Both the position numbers and the translations under genes were made by a program. Of a stretch of 43,526 nt of DNA, positions 25,569 through 34,306 are shown in pieces. How positions within the stretch are numbered: the first letter of the stretch is position 1; every line of letters starts with the position of its first letter. Source of the stretch: Propionivibrio sp. (GTDB lineage Bacteria; Pseudomonadota; Gammaproteobacteria; Burkholderiales; Rhodocyclaceae); contig NZ_JAPUVO010000116.1 in NCBI RefSeq assembly GCF_029255185.1, forward strand, positions 1 to 43,526, given 5' to 3'. The notes beneath the pieces were generated by a model. That model ran no database searches, was not told where the DNA came from, and saw only the letters and a program-made list of their open reading frames with translations.

Positions 25569-25571
25569 GCG

Positions 25572-26228
25572 CTAACGCGCAACTCGCGCCAGCGGCGACA
25601 CCAGGGCGCCAGCGCTGTCCTGCGGCGCACTGAAGACAACCCGCCCATCGACCAACTGTAGATGACCTTCAGCGAACCAGCGCACGGCCAGCGGATAAAC
25701 CTGATGCTCCTGGGCCAGCACCCGCGCCGCGAGGCTGGCGGCGTCATCGCCGTCAAGCACCGGAACGGCGGCTTGAACGATGATCGGGCCGTGATCAAGC
25801 GCCGGGGTCACGAAATGCACCGTACAGCCATGCACCCGCACGCCCTCATCAATCGCCCGCTGATGGGTGTGCAGACCGGGGAAGGACGGCAGCAGCGAAG
25901 GATGGATATTGATCAATCGCCCGGCGAAATGGCGCACGAAACCATCGCTCAAAATTCGCATGAAACCGGCCAGCACGACCAGATCCGGAGAAAAAGCATC
26001 AATGGCTTCGGCCAGGGCGGCATCGAAGGCATCGCGCGAGGCAAATGACCTGTGTTCGACAACGCGCGTCACAACGCCTGCTGCCGCAGCCGTTTCCAGC
26101 CCTTTGGCATCGGCCCGGTTGGCCAGCACCGCCGCCACGCGCACCGGCAGCGATCCCGCAGCGACAGCGGCCAGCAGCGACTCCATATTGCTGCCGCGAC
26201 CGGAGATGAGAATGACGATTGATTTCAT
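25572..26228 (-). CDS. purN: Phosphoribosylglycinamide formyltransferase
   Basis: Transfers the formyl group of 10-formyl-tetrahydrofolate to GAR in de novo purine synthesis (cytosol). The 218-residue protein has the phosphate-binding ISGRGSNM loop near residue 9, N107-I-H109-P and the catalytic D145 in PALDHGPII. These match E. coli N106, H108 and D144 to within one position. The hinge LPSFPGLHTHQRAI is also present. It is transcribed just ahead of the DUF3108 gene. An unusual inverted repeat lies directly upstream of its start. Confidence 0.96.
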   Translation of the reverse strand: MKSIVILISGRGSNMESLLAAVAAGSLPVRVAAVLANRADAKGLETAAAAGVVTRVVEHRSFASRDAFDAALAEAIDAFSPDLVVLAGFMRILSDGFVRHFAGRLINIHPSLLPSFPGLHTHQRAIDEGVRVHGCTVHFVTPALDHGPIIVQAAVPVLDGDDAASLAARVLAQEHQVYPLAVRWFAEGHLQLVDGRVVFSAPQDSAGALVSPLARVAR

Positions 26229-26245
26229 CTTTAAAAACTCAGTTG

Positions 26246-26427
26246 TTCACCGCAAAGGTGACTGAAGGGAATGCAGAGCCGCGAAGGGCGCAGAGTGCCG
26301 CAAAGAAATCAACAGTTTAATCTTGTTGATCTTGTTCATGGTGCTCACCCAGGTGGTGAATGGAGAAAACCATGCAATCCCTTTATTTCTTTGCGATCTT
26401 TGCGTCTTTGCGCCTTTGCGGTGAGGT
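26246..26427. repeat. Imperfect inverted repeat built of CGCAAAG-like units
   Basis: The left arm (26246-26310) starts TTCACCGCAAAGG and contains GCAGAG, GCGAAGG, CGCAGAG and CCGCAAAGAAAT. The right arm (26384-26427) read on the minus strand is CTCACCGCAAAGG followed by CGCAAAG, CGCAAAG and CGCAAAGAAAT. The arms flank a 70-nt centre. No ORF is inside. A related element lies at 40950-41054. Confidence 0.75.
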
Positions 26428-26435
26428 TTCTAGGT

Positions 26436-27158
26436 TCATTTGATGCCTAACAGACCGACGGGCAAAAACACCGCCGTCGCCAGGCTTTGCGTAAACCGCG
26501 TGACTGTCCGCCCGTGCTTGTCGGCGACCACCTTGGAGAGAAAATCCAGGAGACCGATAACGCGACCGAACTCACGCTCGAAACTCAGGTTGGGGTTATT
26601 CGGGTCCAGCTCATTGGACAGCAGCAACGTTTCACCACTGGCATTCCTAGTTGACGACATTTTCCAGATGGCGATTTCAATGTTGCGGGCGCAATTGTAG
26701 AGCTTCTGCTCATTCAAGTTGTCGAGCAGATAAAAATCGTCCTTGTCTTCGAAAGCAGCATAGGCCATGCCCAACAACCCGGCCATTACGGCTAGTACGC
26801 GATCGCCTTGATAGTTTGGGCTGAAGGCAAAGAGCGCTGCGGCACCCTCGCGGCGCCCCTCCAACTCGGGGAAATCAACTCCGCCGGCAAACAGGCGATC
26901 AAGCGCTGCCTCGATGCCGGGCTGCCCGGATTTCTTCCATTCCCGTGGATTGCGTCGGTAGAGTTTCTCGGCGATACGGCGCAGGCCGGCCATCACTTCA
27001 GCGCGGTCGGTATCGATCACCCGGTCGATCTCGGTCTTGGCCAGATAGCGCGGATCAAAACGCGTCTCTTGCTGCCCGTTGGAACCGATGCGGGTAGCGC
27101 AGGACGCAAGCAGGAAAACCAGCAGAACAAGCAGCGGGGGAACAGGGCGGCCAAGCAT
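26436..27158 (-). CDS. Hypothetical lipoprotein
   Basis: A 240-residue protein with a short signal sequence ending in a lipobox (VFLLASC at about residue 20), so it is probably an outer- or inner-membrane-anchored lipoprotein. The mature part is mostly helical-looking. It contains RFDPRYLAKTEIDRVIDTDR, LFAFSPNYQGDRVLAVMAGLLGMAYAAFEDKDDFYLLD and a hydrophobic C-terminus (SLATAVFLPVGLLGI) that could be a second membrane contact. I recognise no named family. It is divergent from the HDOD gene. Confidence 0.7.
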   Translation of the reverse strand: MLGRPVPPLLVLLVFLLASCATRIGSNGQQETRFDPRYLAKTEIDRVIDTDRAEVMAGLRRIAEKLYRRNPREWKKSGQPGIEAALDRLFAGGVDFPELEGRREGAAALFAFSPNYQGDRVLAVMAGLLGMAYAAFEDKDDFYLLDNLNEQKLYNCARNIEIAIWKMSSTRNASGETLLLSNELDPNNPNLSFEREFGRVIGLLDFLSKVVADKHGRTVTRFTQSLATAVFLPVGLLGIK

Positions 27159-27337
27159 ATCTCATGATAACGCACTCACATCCGGCAAACTTGACTTCAA
27201 ACGGCAACACTGGCCGGTTATGGCGAGAAGATCAAAGCCAAGTGACAATCCATCACACAATTGCTATCGTTGTAAAAGTCGTCGTTGAAATGCCTGTCGA
27301 GTACCAAAGTTGCACAAGAAAGAGAAACTAGCCTGTC

Positions 27338-28249
27338 ATGACTACGAACCACGAAGCGCACCCGAAAGCGGATGCAGAAGACGTTGATGAAAAGCAGGGC
27401 GACAAGGTCGGCCAGGCTCTCAACGACGAACGCTTCCAGATGCTCGCGGACATCGCCAAGGAACTGACAGGCACGGTGGTTTTTCCGACCTATTTTGACG
27501 CAGCGTTCCACCTGCGTCAGGAATTGCATGATCCTGCTCTGCCGACGGCGCGCATTGCCCGCATCGTCAGCCTCGAACCGCTGGTGGCCACCAAGTTGAT
27601 GCGCCTGGCCAACTCCGCCTATTACCGACGCAGAAACAATCAGGTTATTGATCTGAAGGCCGCCATCACCCGCCTGGGAATCGACGTGGTACGCACCACC
27701 GCTCTTGCCATTGCCATGGGCCAGCTCATGCGCTCAAAGGATCTAGTGGCCTTCAACGACTTTACCCACGCTCTCTGGGAACATTCCATCAAGACCGCAT
27801 CGGCGACCCGCATCCTGGCGCACACCTACACCCGGATCAACCCGGACGAAGCCCTGCTGGCCGGTCTGGTGCATGACCTTGGTGCCTTCTACATGCTCTA
27901 CCGCGCGGTCCAGTACCCGGAACTGCGCGCCCGTCCCGACACCTTAAAACATCTCATCCTGCAGTGGCATGAAAGCATCGGCGTCACGCTGCTCAACGCC
28001 CTCGGCATGCCCGATGAAATTGTCCAGGCGACCATCGATCACGATCAGCCGCGTGCCGCTCCGGCAATGGTGCGGACCTTGTCTGAAATCGTCTATGTCG
28101 GCAACATTCTCGCCGGTACCGATTTCGAATGGCTACGTCAAAATTTTGATCCGGACGTTGGCGAATCGGGACTCGTTCGTCAGAACTTCGCCGACCTGCT
28201 GCCAGAAATCGAGGCCGACGCCCAGGAAATGCTGACCCTATTTACCTGA
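27338..28249 (+). CDS. HDOD domain protein
   Basis: A 303-residue cytosolic protein with an HDOD domain (a degenerate HD hydrolase fold seen in signalling proteins). A charged N-terminus of about 40 residues precedes the domain. The domain starts at about residue 45 (GTVVFPTYFDAAFHLRQEL) and continues with SLEPLVATKLMRLANSAYY, AITRLGIDVVRTTALAIAM, a residual HD-like LLAGLVHDLGAFYML and WHESIGVTLLNALGMPDEIV. No kinase, GGDEF or EAL domain is fused to it. It meets the small HMA-like gene tail to tail with a 12-nt overlap. Confidence 0.85.
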   Translation: MTTNHEAHPKADAEDVDEKQGDKVGQALNDERFQMLADIAKELTGTVVFPTYFDAAFHLRQELHDPALPTARIARIVSLEPLVATKLMRLANSAYYRRRNNQVIDLKAAITRLGIDVVRTTALAIAMGQLMRSKDLVAFNDFTHALWEHSIKTASATRILAHTYTRINPDEALLAGLVHDLGAFYMLYRAVQYPELRARPDTLKHLILQWHESIGVTLLNALGMPDEIVQATIDHDQPRAAPAMVRTLSEIVYVGNILAGTDFEWLRQNFDPDVGESGLVRQNFADLLPEIEADAQEMLTLFT

Positions 28250-28453
28250 CCAAACCGCCTCATAGCCGGCCTCGGCGATGGCCTGGAGAATGTCGTCCAG
28301 GCTGACAAAGCGGCCATGCTCGACGCTGACTTCGCCTTTCTCCAGTGACACTTCGAGCTGACCGATACTGGGCAGATCCTGAATCGCATTGGTCACTGCA
28401 CGGACACATTCCTCGTTTTTCATGCCGCTGATTTGGATGATGATAGTTTCCAT
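28238..28453 (-). CDS. Heavy-metal-associated (HMA)-fold protein lacking the CxxC pair
   Basis: A 71-residue ferredoxin-like HMA domain (METIIIQISGMKNEECVRAV, SIGQLEVSLEKGEVSVEHGR, ILQAIAEAGYEAVW). In CopZ-type chaperones the loop is GMxCxxC. Here it is GMKNEEC, so the first Cys is Asn and only the second is left. Copper binding of the usual type is therefore unlikely. AGGGGTAA lies 5 nt before the ATG. It may be a metal-independent interaction module or a pseudo-chaperone. Confidence 0.75.
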   Translation of the reverse strand: METIIIQISGMKNEECVRAVTNAIQDLPSIGQLEVSLEKGEVSVEHGRFVSLDDILQAIAEAGYEAVWSGK

Positions 28454-28551
28454 GAGTTACCCCTGGTTCTAACCTGAAGTTCCAACACTTGAAGAGCGAA
28501 TGTAGCTGATACCGCAAGCGTTTGGCTTGAGATTGGAGTTCTGTTTTCTGA

Positions 28552-28686
28552 CTACGCCGATATCTGTTGCAGAAGTTCCATCGCGCGGCGCTGTTTCGAG
28601 TTGGCGGAGGTGATGATTTCGACGCTCGGCGTACCGTTTGTGGCTCATTCGACGTAGTACGCCAGCATGCACATCTTGTAGTTGAT
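28552..28686 (-). pseudogene. Decayed ORF fragment, possibly from a transposase
   Basis: On the minus strand a frame of 45 codons reads INYKMCMLAYYVE, stop, then ATNGTPSVEIITSANSKQRR and AMELLQQISA, stop. 'MLAYYVE' followed by Trp is the pattern I associate with the C-terminal end of IS1634-type transposases. Here a TGA stands where Trp (TGG) would be. The frame has no start or ribosome-binding site. This is recalled similarity only. Confidence 0.3.
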
Positions 28687-28753
28687 TTTAGAGGGTGAAG
28701 CCTAGCTTATTAGTGTGCCCCCTCTATTTATTGTCCCTACAATGTCACAGGGA

Positions 28754-28786
28754 GGCAAGGGAAACAACGCTTGCCGGCCTTTTTTG
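28754..28786 (+). terminator. Hairpin with U-run in the phasin leader
   Basis: GGCAAG (28754-28759) pairs with CTTGCC (28770-28775), then GGCC and TTTTTT. It lies 25 nt before the phasin ATG, between a TACAAT (28738-28743) and the AAGGAG ribosome-binding site. It could be an attenuator of the phasin gene or the end of an upstream transcript. Confidence 0.5.
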
Positions 28787-28810
28787 TTTGTTATCGTCAA
28801 GGAGATCGAC

Positions 28811-29353
28811 ATGGGAAAAAAATTGAAAGCACTGGCGGGTAGTTTGACGGAAAATCAACTCGCACTGACCGTCAAAGATTCAGCGCAGCAAATCTGGCTG
28901 GCTGGCCTCGGCGCATTTGCCAAGGCTCAGGAAGAAGGTGGCAAGGTCTTTGATGCGTTGGTTAGGGAGGGTGAGACCATTCAGGCGCGGACACGCAAGA
29001 TGACCGATGAGAAGATCGCCGTTGTTGCCGGCAAGGCAGCCGGGACCTGGGATCGTCTTGAGCAGGTGTTTGAAGACCGCGTTGCGCGGGCGCTCGGCAG
29101 TCTTGGTGTGCCGAGCAAGAAGGATATCGACAAACTATCCAGACGCGTAGCTGAGTTGACTGCCGTCGTGCAGGGATTGAGCGAAAGGAAAACGGCGCCG
29201 AAGCTTGCTGCCAAGCCGGTAGCCAAGGCTGCGGTAGCCAAGGTCGCCAAGCCGACAGTCAAAGCTGCTGCCAAAAAGCCGGTTGCGGCGAAGGTCGCGC
29301 CGTCAGTTACACCGGCGGATGTCCTGAAGACTATTGCCAAGAGCAATAAGTAG
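28811..29353 (+). CDS. Phasin family protein (polyhydroxyalkanoate granule-associated)
   Basis: Amphipathic granule-coating protein of 180 residues. The N-terminal two-thirds is the phasin helix (AQQIWLAGLGAFAKAQEEGG, VFDALVREGETIQARTRKM) with a leucine-zipper-like stretch KDIDKLSRRVAELTAVVQGL. The C-terminus (about residues 125-170) is an Ala/Lys/Pro/Val repeat tail (KPVAKAAVAKVAKPTVK), like that of PhaF, which binds DNA and helps granule segregation. AAGGAG lies 8 nt before the ATG. The adjacent patatin-like hydrolase supports a role at polymer or lipid granules. Confidence 0.88.
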   Translation: MGKKLKALAGSLTENQLALTVKDSAQQIWLAGLGAFAKAQEEGGKVFDALVREGETIQARTRKMTDEKIAVVAGKAAGTWDRLEQVFEDRVARALGSLGVPSKKDIDKLSRRVAELTAVVQGLSERKTAPKLAAKPVAKAAVAKVAKPTVKAAAKKPVAAKVAPSVTPADVLKTIAKSNK

Positions 29354-29419
29354 TCAGGTTCGCAGAAATTTGGTCGGCGGTGGCGCGTTTCCATCGCCCC
29401 GCCATTTTTTTGGAGACAA

Positions 29420-30637
29420 ATGATGGCCGCAGCAGTCTCGAGTTCGAAGGTAGGATTGGCGCTTGCTGGCGGTGGGCCGGTTGGTGGAATCTACGAGGTC
29501 GGCGCTCTGGCTGCACTGGCCGAGTCGCTCGATGGTGCGGATATCAATGAGTTTGATTATTTCGTTGGCGTTAGCTCGGGTGGCTTCGTTGCTGCCGCGC
29601 TGGCCAATGGCCTGCGTCCGGAAACACTGGCGCGCATGTTGGTTGAGAATGATACCGACGAGGTTTTTGACCCCGAGATGTTATTGCGTCCGGCATTTGG
29701 CGAGTATTTCAAGCGCGCGCTTTCTGTGCCTCCCCTGCTCTGGTCTTCTCTCCGGCATTATCTTTCAGACCCATGGCATCTGGGTTTGTTCGAATCGTTT
29801 CAGCGCCTGAGTTACGTGCTCCCGGCGGGTTTTTTTGATAATTCGGGGATTGATGAACTGCTGCGCAAACTGTTTTCAACATCCGGGCGGAGCAACGATT
29901 TCAGGCAGCTCAGGCACAAACTCTTTCTGGTCGCGACTGATCTTGATTCAGGTGATTCAGTGGCTTTTGGCACTGCAGGGCACGATGATGTGCCGATCTC
30001 GCTGGCCGTTCAGGCCAGCGCAGCTCTGCCCGGATTATTTCCGCCGGTGAAGATCGGCGGACATTATTACGTTGATGGCGCCCTGATAAAAACATTGCAC
30101 GCCTCGGTTGCCTTGCGCGAGGGTGCCGATCTGGTGATCTGCATCAACCCGCTCGTGCCTTTTGATTCCGCGCTGGCGTTCAAACAGCCGCATCATGATG
30201 ATTCGGTGCGTCGGCCTGAGCATCTGGTAGACGGCGGCTTGCCCGTTGTTTTGTCGCAAACATTCCGCGCCATCATTCACTCCCGCATGCAGATCGGTAT
30301 GGCGCGTTACCGGCACGAATACGAGAATTCGGACGTGGTGTTGTTCGAGCCGAAACGTGATGACGCCGAAATGTTCTTTACCAATGTCTTCAGTTATCGC
30401 AGTCGCAGCCGCTTGTGCGAGCATGCCTATCAGCGTACGCGCTCCGATCTGTACCGACGTCGGCACGAACTCTCGCCAATTTTTGCACGACACGGTATGC
30501 ACCTTAATATTCCGCTGCTTCGCGATCACAGCCGTTCGCTGCTGTCCGATAAACGCTCCCCGGATCTCATGTCGACCGCAGCGGCGCTTGATTCGTCACT
30601 GCACAATCTGGAATGCTGGCTCGCTAGCCAGGCCTGA
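29420..30637 (+). CDS. Patatin-like phospholipase/lipid acyl hydrolase
   Basis: Serine-aspartate dyad hydrolase of the patatin/RssA type, 405 residues. The oxyanion motif is GGGPVGG (residues 17-23), the nucleophile is S52 in FVGVSSGGF, and the dyad aspartate lies in HYYVDGALIKT near residue 217. The start codon is the first of two adjacent ATGs behind GGAGA. There is no signal peptide. It follows the phasin gene by 66 nt on the same strand, so a role at PHA or lipid granules is attractive but unproven. The long C-terminal part beyond the Asp (about 180 residues) is not typical of the minimal domain. Confidence 0.85.
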   Translation: MMAAAVSSSKVGLALAGGGPVGGIYEVGALAALAESLDGADINEFDYFVGVSSGGFVAAALANGLRPETLARMLVENDTDEVFDPEMLLRPAFGEYFKRALSVPPLLWSSLRHYLSDPWHLGLFESFQRLSYVLPAGFFDNSGIDELLRKLFSTSGRSNDFRQLRHKLFLVATDLDSGDSVAFGTAGHDDVPISLAVQASAALPGLFPPVKIGGHYYVDGALIKTLHASVALREGADLVICINPLVPFDSALAFKQPHHDDSVRRPEHLVDGGLPVVLSQTFRAIIHSRMQIGMARYRHEYENSDVVLFEPKRDDAEMFFTNVFSYRSRSRLCEHAYQRTRSDLYRRRHELSPIFARHGMHLNIPLLRDHSRSLLSDKRSPDLMSTAAALDSSLHNLECWLASQA

Positions 30638-30684
30638 TCCTTCAAATGGCCGCGCTGCCCTGTTTTTTTTTAGGAAAATCCCTG

Positions 30685-30690
30685 TATAAT
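30685..30690 (+). promoter_or_regulatory. -10 box upstream of tRNA-Gln
   Basis: A perfect TATAAT lies 40 nt before the mature tRNA 5' end, just after the patatin-like gene. The -35 region is T-rich (30662-30670) but has no clear TTGACA. This may serve tRNA-Gln and the genes downstream. Confidence 0.6.
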
Positions 30691-30730
30691 CCGCGCCTCG
30701 CTCGCTGGGACTCAATCAGTGGGCGACTGC

Positions 30731-30807
30731 TGGGGAGTCGCCAAGTTGGTTAAGGCACCGGATTTTGATTCCGGCATTCGAAGGTTCGAATCCTTCTTCC
30801 CCAGCCA
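30731..30807 (+). tRNA. tRNA-Gln (anticodon UUG)
   Basis: The sequence follows the E. coli tRNA-Gln pattern. The acceptor strand is TGGGGAG pairing with TTCCCCA, and the anticodon stem-loop is CCGGATTTTGATTCCGG with anticodon TTG. The T-arm contains GGTTCGAATCC, and CCA is encoded (30805-30807). It lies 90 nt upstream of prs, its usual neighbour in betaproteobacteria. Confidence 0.96.
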
Positions 30808-30897
30808 TTCAGTTTCTTTCAACCCGGGCAGCAGTTCAGGTTGCCTGTACCGACTGTTTTTTATCTGGCGTCTTTCCGGCGTCACAGGATGCGCGCT

Positions 30898-31848
30898 ATG
30901 GCCTACGACAGCCTGATGGTATTCACTGGTAATGCCAACCCCAAGTTGGCTGCCGATGTCGTCAAGCGTCTGAATATCTCGCTTGGGCGAGCCAACGTCG
31001 GCCGCTTTTCGGATGGCGAAATTACCGTTGAGATTCAGGAGCACGTGCGCGGCAAGGATGTTTTCATCCTGCAATCGACTTGTGCACCGGCCAACGAAAA
31101 CCTGATGGAATTGCTGGTGATGGTTGATGCGCTCAAGCGTGCTTCGGCGACCCGCATTACTGCCGCCATCCCTTATTTCGGGTATTCCCGTCAGGATCGA
31201 CGGGTGCGCTCGGCGCGCGTGCCGATTGCCGCCAAACTGGTCGCCGACCTGCTTACCGCCGCCGGCGTGCACCGAGTGCTGACCATGGACTTGCATGCTG
31301 AGCAGATACAAGGCTTTTTCAACATCCCGGTCGACAATATCTATTCGCTGCCGATCATGCTGGCGGATGTGTGGAAAAAGGATTTTGAAGATCTGATGGT
31401 CGTTTCGCCCGACGTCGGCGGGGTGGTGCGTGCCCGTGCGTTGGCCAAACGCCTCGAGTGCGACCTGGCGATCATCGATAAACGGCGTCCGAAAGCCAAC
31501 GTCTCGGAAGTCATGAACATCATCGGCGAGGTCGAAGGCCGCACTTGCGTCATTATGGACGACATGGTCGATACTGCCGGCACACTGTGCAAGGCCGCTG
31601 CCGCGCTCAAGAATAACGGCGCCAAGAAGGTTCTCGCCTATTGCGTTCACCCGGTTCTTTCCGGAGCGGCCGTCAGCCGCATCAACGACTCCGCACTTGA
31701 CGAACTGGTTGTTACCGACACCATTCCATTGAGTGTCGAGGCGCAGAAGTCATCACGCATTAGGCAATTGTCGGTGGCCGATGTTCTGGCCGAAACGATT
31801 CGCCGGATTAGCAACGAGGATTCGGTTTCTTCGCTGTTTATTGAATAG
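30898..31848 (+). CDS. prs: Ribose-phosphate pyrophosphokinase
   Basis: Makes PRPP from ribose-5-phosphate and ATP, feeding nucleotide, His and Trp synthesis. The 316-residue product starts [18 protein letters not shown]. It has the ATP-binding [10 protein letters not shown], the flexible loop [15 protein letters not shown], and the ribose-5-phosphate/PRPP loop [13 protein letters not shown]. The ATG at 30898 is preceded by AGGA. An alternative ATG at 30889 would add three residues. rplY follows after a hairpin. Confidence 0.97.
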   Translation: MAYDSLMVFTGNANPKLAADVVKRLNISLGRANVGRFSDGEITVEIQEHVRGKDVFILQSTCAPANENLMELLVMVDALKRASATRITAAIPYFGYSRQDRRVRSARVPIAAKLVADLLTAAGVHRVLTMDLHAEQIQGFFNIPVDNIYSLPIMLADVWKKDFEDLMVVSPDVGGVVRARALAKRLECDLAIIDKRRPKANVSEVMNIIGEVEGRTCVIMDDMVDTAGTLCKAAAALKNNGAKKVLAYCVHPVLSGAAVSRINDSALDELVVTDTIPLSVEAQKSSRIRQLSVADVLAETIRRISNEDSVSSLFIE

Positions 31849-31855
31849 TTTTATT

Positions 31856-31890
31856 AACCCCCTGCCTGGTCGCGGGCGGGGTTTGTTTCA
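31856..31890 (+). terminator. Hairpin with T-rich tail after prs
   Basis: AACCCC...GCC pairs with GGGC...GGGGTT, followed by TGTTTC. It lies directly after the prs stop and about 15 nt before the rplY start codon, so it may be an attenuator as well as a terminator. Confidence 0.6.
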
Positions 31891-31903
31891 CTCAGGAGCT
31901 ATC

Positions 31904-32518
31904 ATGAAATTTGAACTTAACGCACAACAGCGCACACTGCAGGGGTCCGGAGCGAGCCGCCGCCTGCGTCATGCGAACAGGGTGCCGGGCATCGTTTACG
32001 GTGGCACAACTGCACCGACCATGATCGAACTTCCGCACAACGATCTTCTTCTGGCGCTGCGCAAGGAGGCTTTTCACTCGTCCGTGCTGACAATCAATGT
32101 TGATGGTGTTGTGGAAACCGTGCTGCTGCGTGATTCCCAGATGCATCCTTACCGGCCGCTGGTTCTGCACGTCGATTTTTTGCGTGTCGATGCCACCCAT
32201 GCGATTCATCAGAAGGTGCCGCTACACTTCATCAACGCCGAAAGTTCGCCGGGTGTCAAGCTCAGCGGCGGCAATGTCTCGCCGGCTATGGTCGAGATCG
32301 AGGTGAGCTGTCTGCCGCAGGATCTCCCGGTCTTTATCGAAGTTGACTTGAAGGATCTCGAAGCCGGGCATACGATCCACGTGTCGCAGATCGTTTTCCC
32401 GAAAGGCGTGAAACCGATTACTCATGGCAATGACGATCCTGTCGTGGTTTCGATCTCGGTCAAGAAGGCTGTTGTTGCCGAGGGTGTCGAAGGCGAAGAA
32501 GCTGCGCCTGCTGCCTGA
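31904..32518 (+). CDS. rplY: 50S ribosomal protein L25/general stress protein Ctc
   Basis: Binds 5S rRNA in the large ribosomal subunit. This is the long (Ctc/TL5) form, 204 residues. The N-terminal 5S-binding domain (MKFELNAQQRTLQGSGASRR, NRVPGIVYGG) is followed by the TL5 C-terminal beta domain (QKVPLHFINAESSPGVKLSG, VSCLPQDLPVFIEVDL, HTIHVSQIVFPKGVK) and a short acidic/Ala tail. CAGGAG lies 6 nt before the ATG. A terminator-like hairpin lies 22 nt after the stop. Confidence 0.97.
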   Translation: MKFELNAQQRTLQGSGASRRLRHANRVPGIVYGGTTAPTMIELPHNDLLLALRKEAFHSSVLTINVDGVVETVLLRDSQMHPYRPLVLHVDFLRVDATHAIHQKVPLHFINAESSPGVKLSGGNVSPAMVEIEVSCLPQDLPVFIEVDLKDLEAGHTIHVSQIVFPKGVKPITHGNDDPVVVSISVKKAVVAEGVEGEEAAPAA

Positions 32519-32539
32519 TCCTTGCGTCCGCCATGAGAG

Positions 32540-32580
32540 GCCGCCGTTTGGTGCTTGATGCCAGCGGCGGCTTTTGGTTT
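32540..32580 (+). terminator. Rho-independent terminator after rplY
   Basis: GCCGCCG (32540-32546) pairs with CGGCGGC (32565-32571), followed by TTTTGGTTTT. It lies between rplY and pth, so pth may depend on read-through or on its own weak promoter. Confidence 0.75.
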
Positions 32581-32596
32581 TCAGGGCATTTCTCCA

Positions 32597-33166
32597 ATGA
32601 CTCCACCCCGTCTGATCGTCGGCCTCGGTAACCCCGGCAGCGAATACGAAGACAACCGTCACAACCTCGGTTTCTGGTTTGTCGACCGTCTGGCGTGTGA
32701 TCTGAAGGCGCCACTCGTGGCCCAGGGCAAGTTTTTCGGCCGTGTTGGCCGGGATGGCGATTTGTGGCTGCTGCAGCCGGGCACCTTCATGAACCGCTCC
32801 GGTCAAGCGGTTGCTGCTCTGGCGCGGTTTTACAAAATTGCAGTGCAGGAAATACTGGTGGTGCATGACGAGCTTGACCTGCAGCCGGGCAGCATCCGGT
32901 TGAAGCAGGGCGGTGGAAATGGCGGTCACAACGGTTTGAAGGATATTCAGGCACACTTGGCGACGCCGGATTTCTGGCGCTTGCGTCTTGGAATCGGGCA
33001 TCCGGGCGAACGCAACGAAGTGGTCAACTATGTCCTTCAGGCCCCGCGCAAGGCAGAGCAGGTTTTGATCGACCAGGCCCTGGATCGCTGTCTGCTGGCC
33101 TGGCCTAAACTTTGTACTGGCGATTACGAGGCTGCGCAACGCTTACTGCACTCCAAAGTCGTTTAA
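32597..33166 (+). CDS. pth: Peptidyl-tRNA hydrolase
   Basis: Releases peptides from prematurely dropped peptidyl-tRNA. The 189-residue protein has GLGNPG at residues 9-14 with N12, the catalytic His H22 in [26 protein letters not shown] and [11 protein letters not shown]. The ATG at 32597 is chosen by homology. The Shine-Dalgarno is poor, and the frame is open to 32555. Confidence 0.95.
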   Translation: MTPPRLIVGLGNPGSEYEDNRHNLGFWFVDRLACDLKAPLVAQGKFFGRVGRDGDLWLLQPGTFMNRSGQAVAALARFYKIAVQEILVVHDELDLQPGSIRLKQGGGNGGHNGLKDIQAHLATPDFWRLRLGIGHPGERNEVVNYVLQAPRKAEQVLIDQALDRCLLAWPKLCTGDYEAAQRLLHSKVV

Positions 33167-33192
33167 CGAATGCACCACACAGGAACCTCACC

Positions 33193-34284
33193 ATGAGCCT
33201 CAAATGCGGAATCGTCGGCCTACCCAATGTTGGCAAGTCCACCCTCTTCAACGCCTTGACCAAGGCTGGCGTGGCAGCGGAAAACTATCCTTTCTGCACC
33301 ATCGATCCTTCAGTCGGTGTGGTCGAAGTGCCCGACGCACGCCTGGACAAGCTGAGCGCAATTGTCAAGCCGCAGCGGGTCGTGCCGGCGGTGACCGAGT
33401 TCGTCGACATCGCCGGCCTGGTCGCCGGGGCTTCGAAGGGTGAGGGCCTGGGCAACAAGTTCCTGGCCAACATCCGCGAGACCGATGCCGTCCTGCATGT
33501 TGTGCGTTGTTTTGCCAATGACAATGTGATTCACGTCTCGGGAAACGTTGATCCGATTCGCGACATCGAAATCATTGATACCGAGCTGGCGCTGGCCGAT
33601 ATGGCGACGGTAGACAAGGCGCTCTTGCGCTACCGCCGGCCAGCCAGCGCCGGTGACAAGGAAGCCAAACTGCTGGTGGCGGTGCTCGAAAAATGCTTGG
33701 CACAGCTCGACCAGGCCAAGCCGGTTCGCGCGCTTAATCTGGCCAAGGAAGAATGGGCCAACCTAAAGCCTTTCTGCCTGATTACGGCCAAGCCTGTGCT
33801 GTATGCGGCCAATGTCGCCGAGGACGGTTTCGAGAACAACCCGTATTTGGATGCCGTGCGCGAACACGCCAGGGCCGAGAAGGCCGAGGTGGTTGCAGTA
33901 TGTGCGGCGATTGAAGCCGAGATCGCCGATCTGGCCGACGACGAAAAACAGCTCTTCCTGGCCGACCTCGGTCTTGACGAACCGGGGCTCAACCGGCTGG
34001 TGCACACCGGCTACCATTTGCTTGGCCTACAAACCTACTTCACGGCCGGTGTTAAGGAAGTTCGAGCGTGGACGATCCACAAGGGGGATACTGCACCGCA
34101 GGCGGCTGGCGTTATTCATACCGACTTCGAGCGCGGTTTCATCCGGGCGCAGACCATTGCCTATGACGACTTCATAACTTATGCCGGTGAGCAGGGCGCC
34201 AAGGAAGCGGGCAAGATGCGCGCCGAGGGTAAGGAGTATGTGGTCAAGGATGGTGACGTTTTGAACTTTCTGTTTAACGTCTGA
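33193..34284 (+). CDS. ychF: Redox-regulated ATPase YchF (Obg-like)
   Basis: Ribosome-associated P-loop ATPase of the Obg family. The product is 363 residues, the same length as in E. coli. The P-loop is GLPNVGKS (9-16), the switch region is [20 protein letters not shown], and the specificity motif is NVAE instead of NKxD, which favours ATP over GTP. The C-terminal TGS domain ends [12 protein letters not shown]. It follows pth by 26 nt. Confidence 0.97.
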   Translation: MSLKCGIVGLPNVGKSTLFNALTKAGVAAENYPFCTIDPSVGVVEVPDARLDKLSAIVKPQRVVPAVTEFVDIAGLVAGASKGEGLGNKFLANIRETDAVLHVVRCFANDNVIHVSGNVDPIRDIEIIDTELALADMATVDKALLRYRRPASAGDKEAKLLVAVLEKCLAQLDQAKPVRALNLAKEEWANLKPFCLITAKPVLYAANVAEDGFENNPYLDAVREHARAEKAEVVAVCAAIEAEIADLADDEKQLFLADLGLDEPGLNRLVHTGYHLLGLQTYFTAGVKEVRAWTIHKGDTAPQAAGVIHTDFERGFIRAQTIAYDDFITYAGEQGAKEAGKMRAEGKEYVVKDGDVLNFLFNV

Positions 34285-34306
34285 TAGCACCTATACGTCG
34301 GGCGCC

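Noticed and set aside
30712-31650. 312-residue minus-strand ORF opposite tRNA-Gln and prs
   Set aside because: It crosses the tRNA and the start of prs and shows no family features.
32222-33139. 305-residue minus-strand ORF opposite rplY and pth
   Set aside because: Antisense to two essential genes with perfect family matches.
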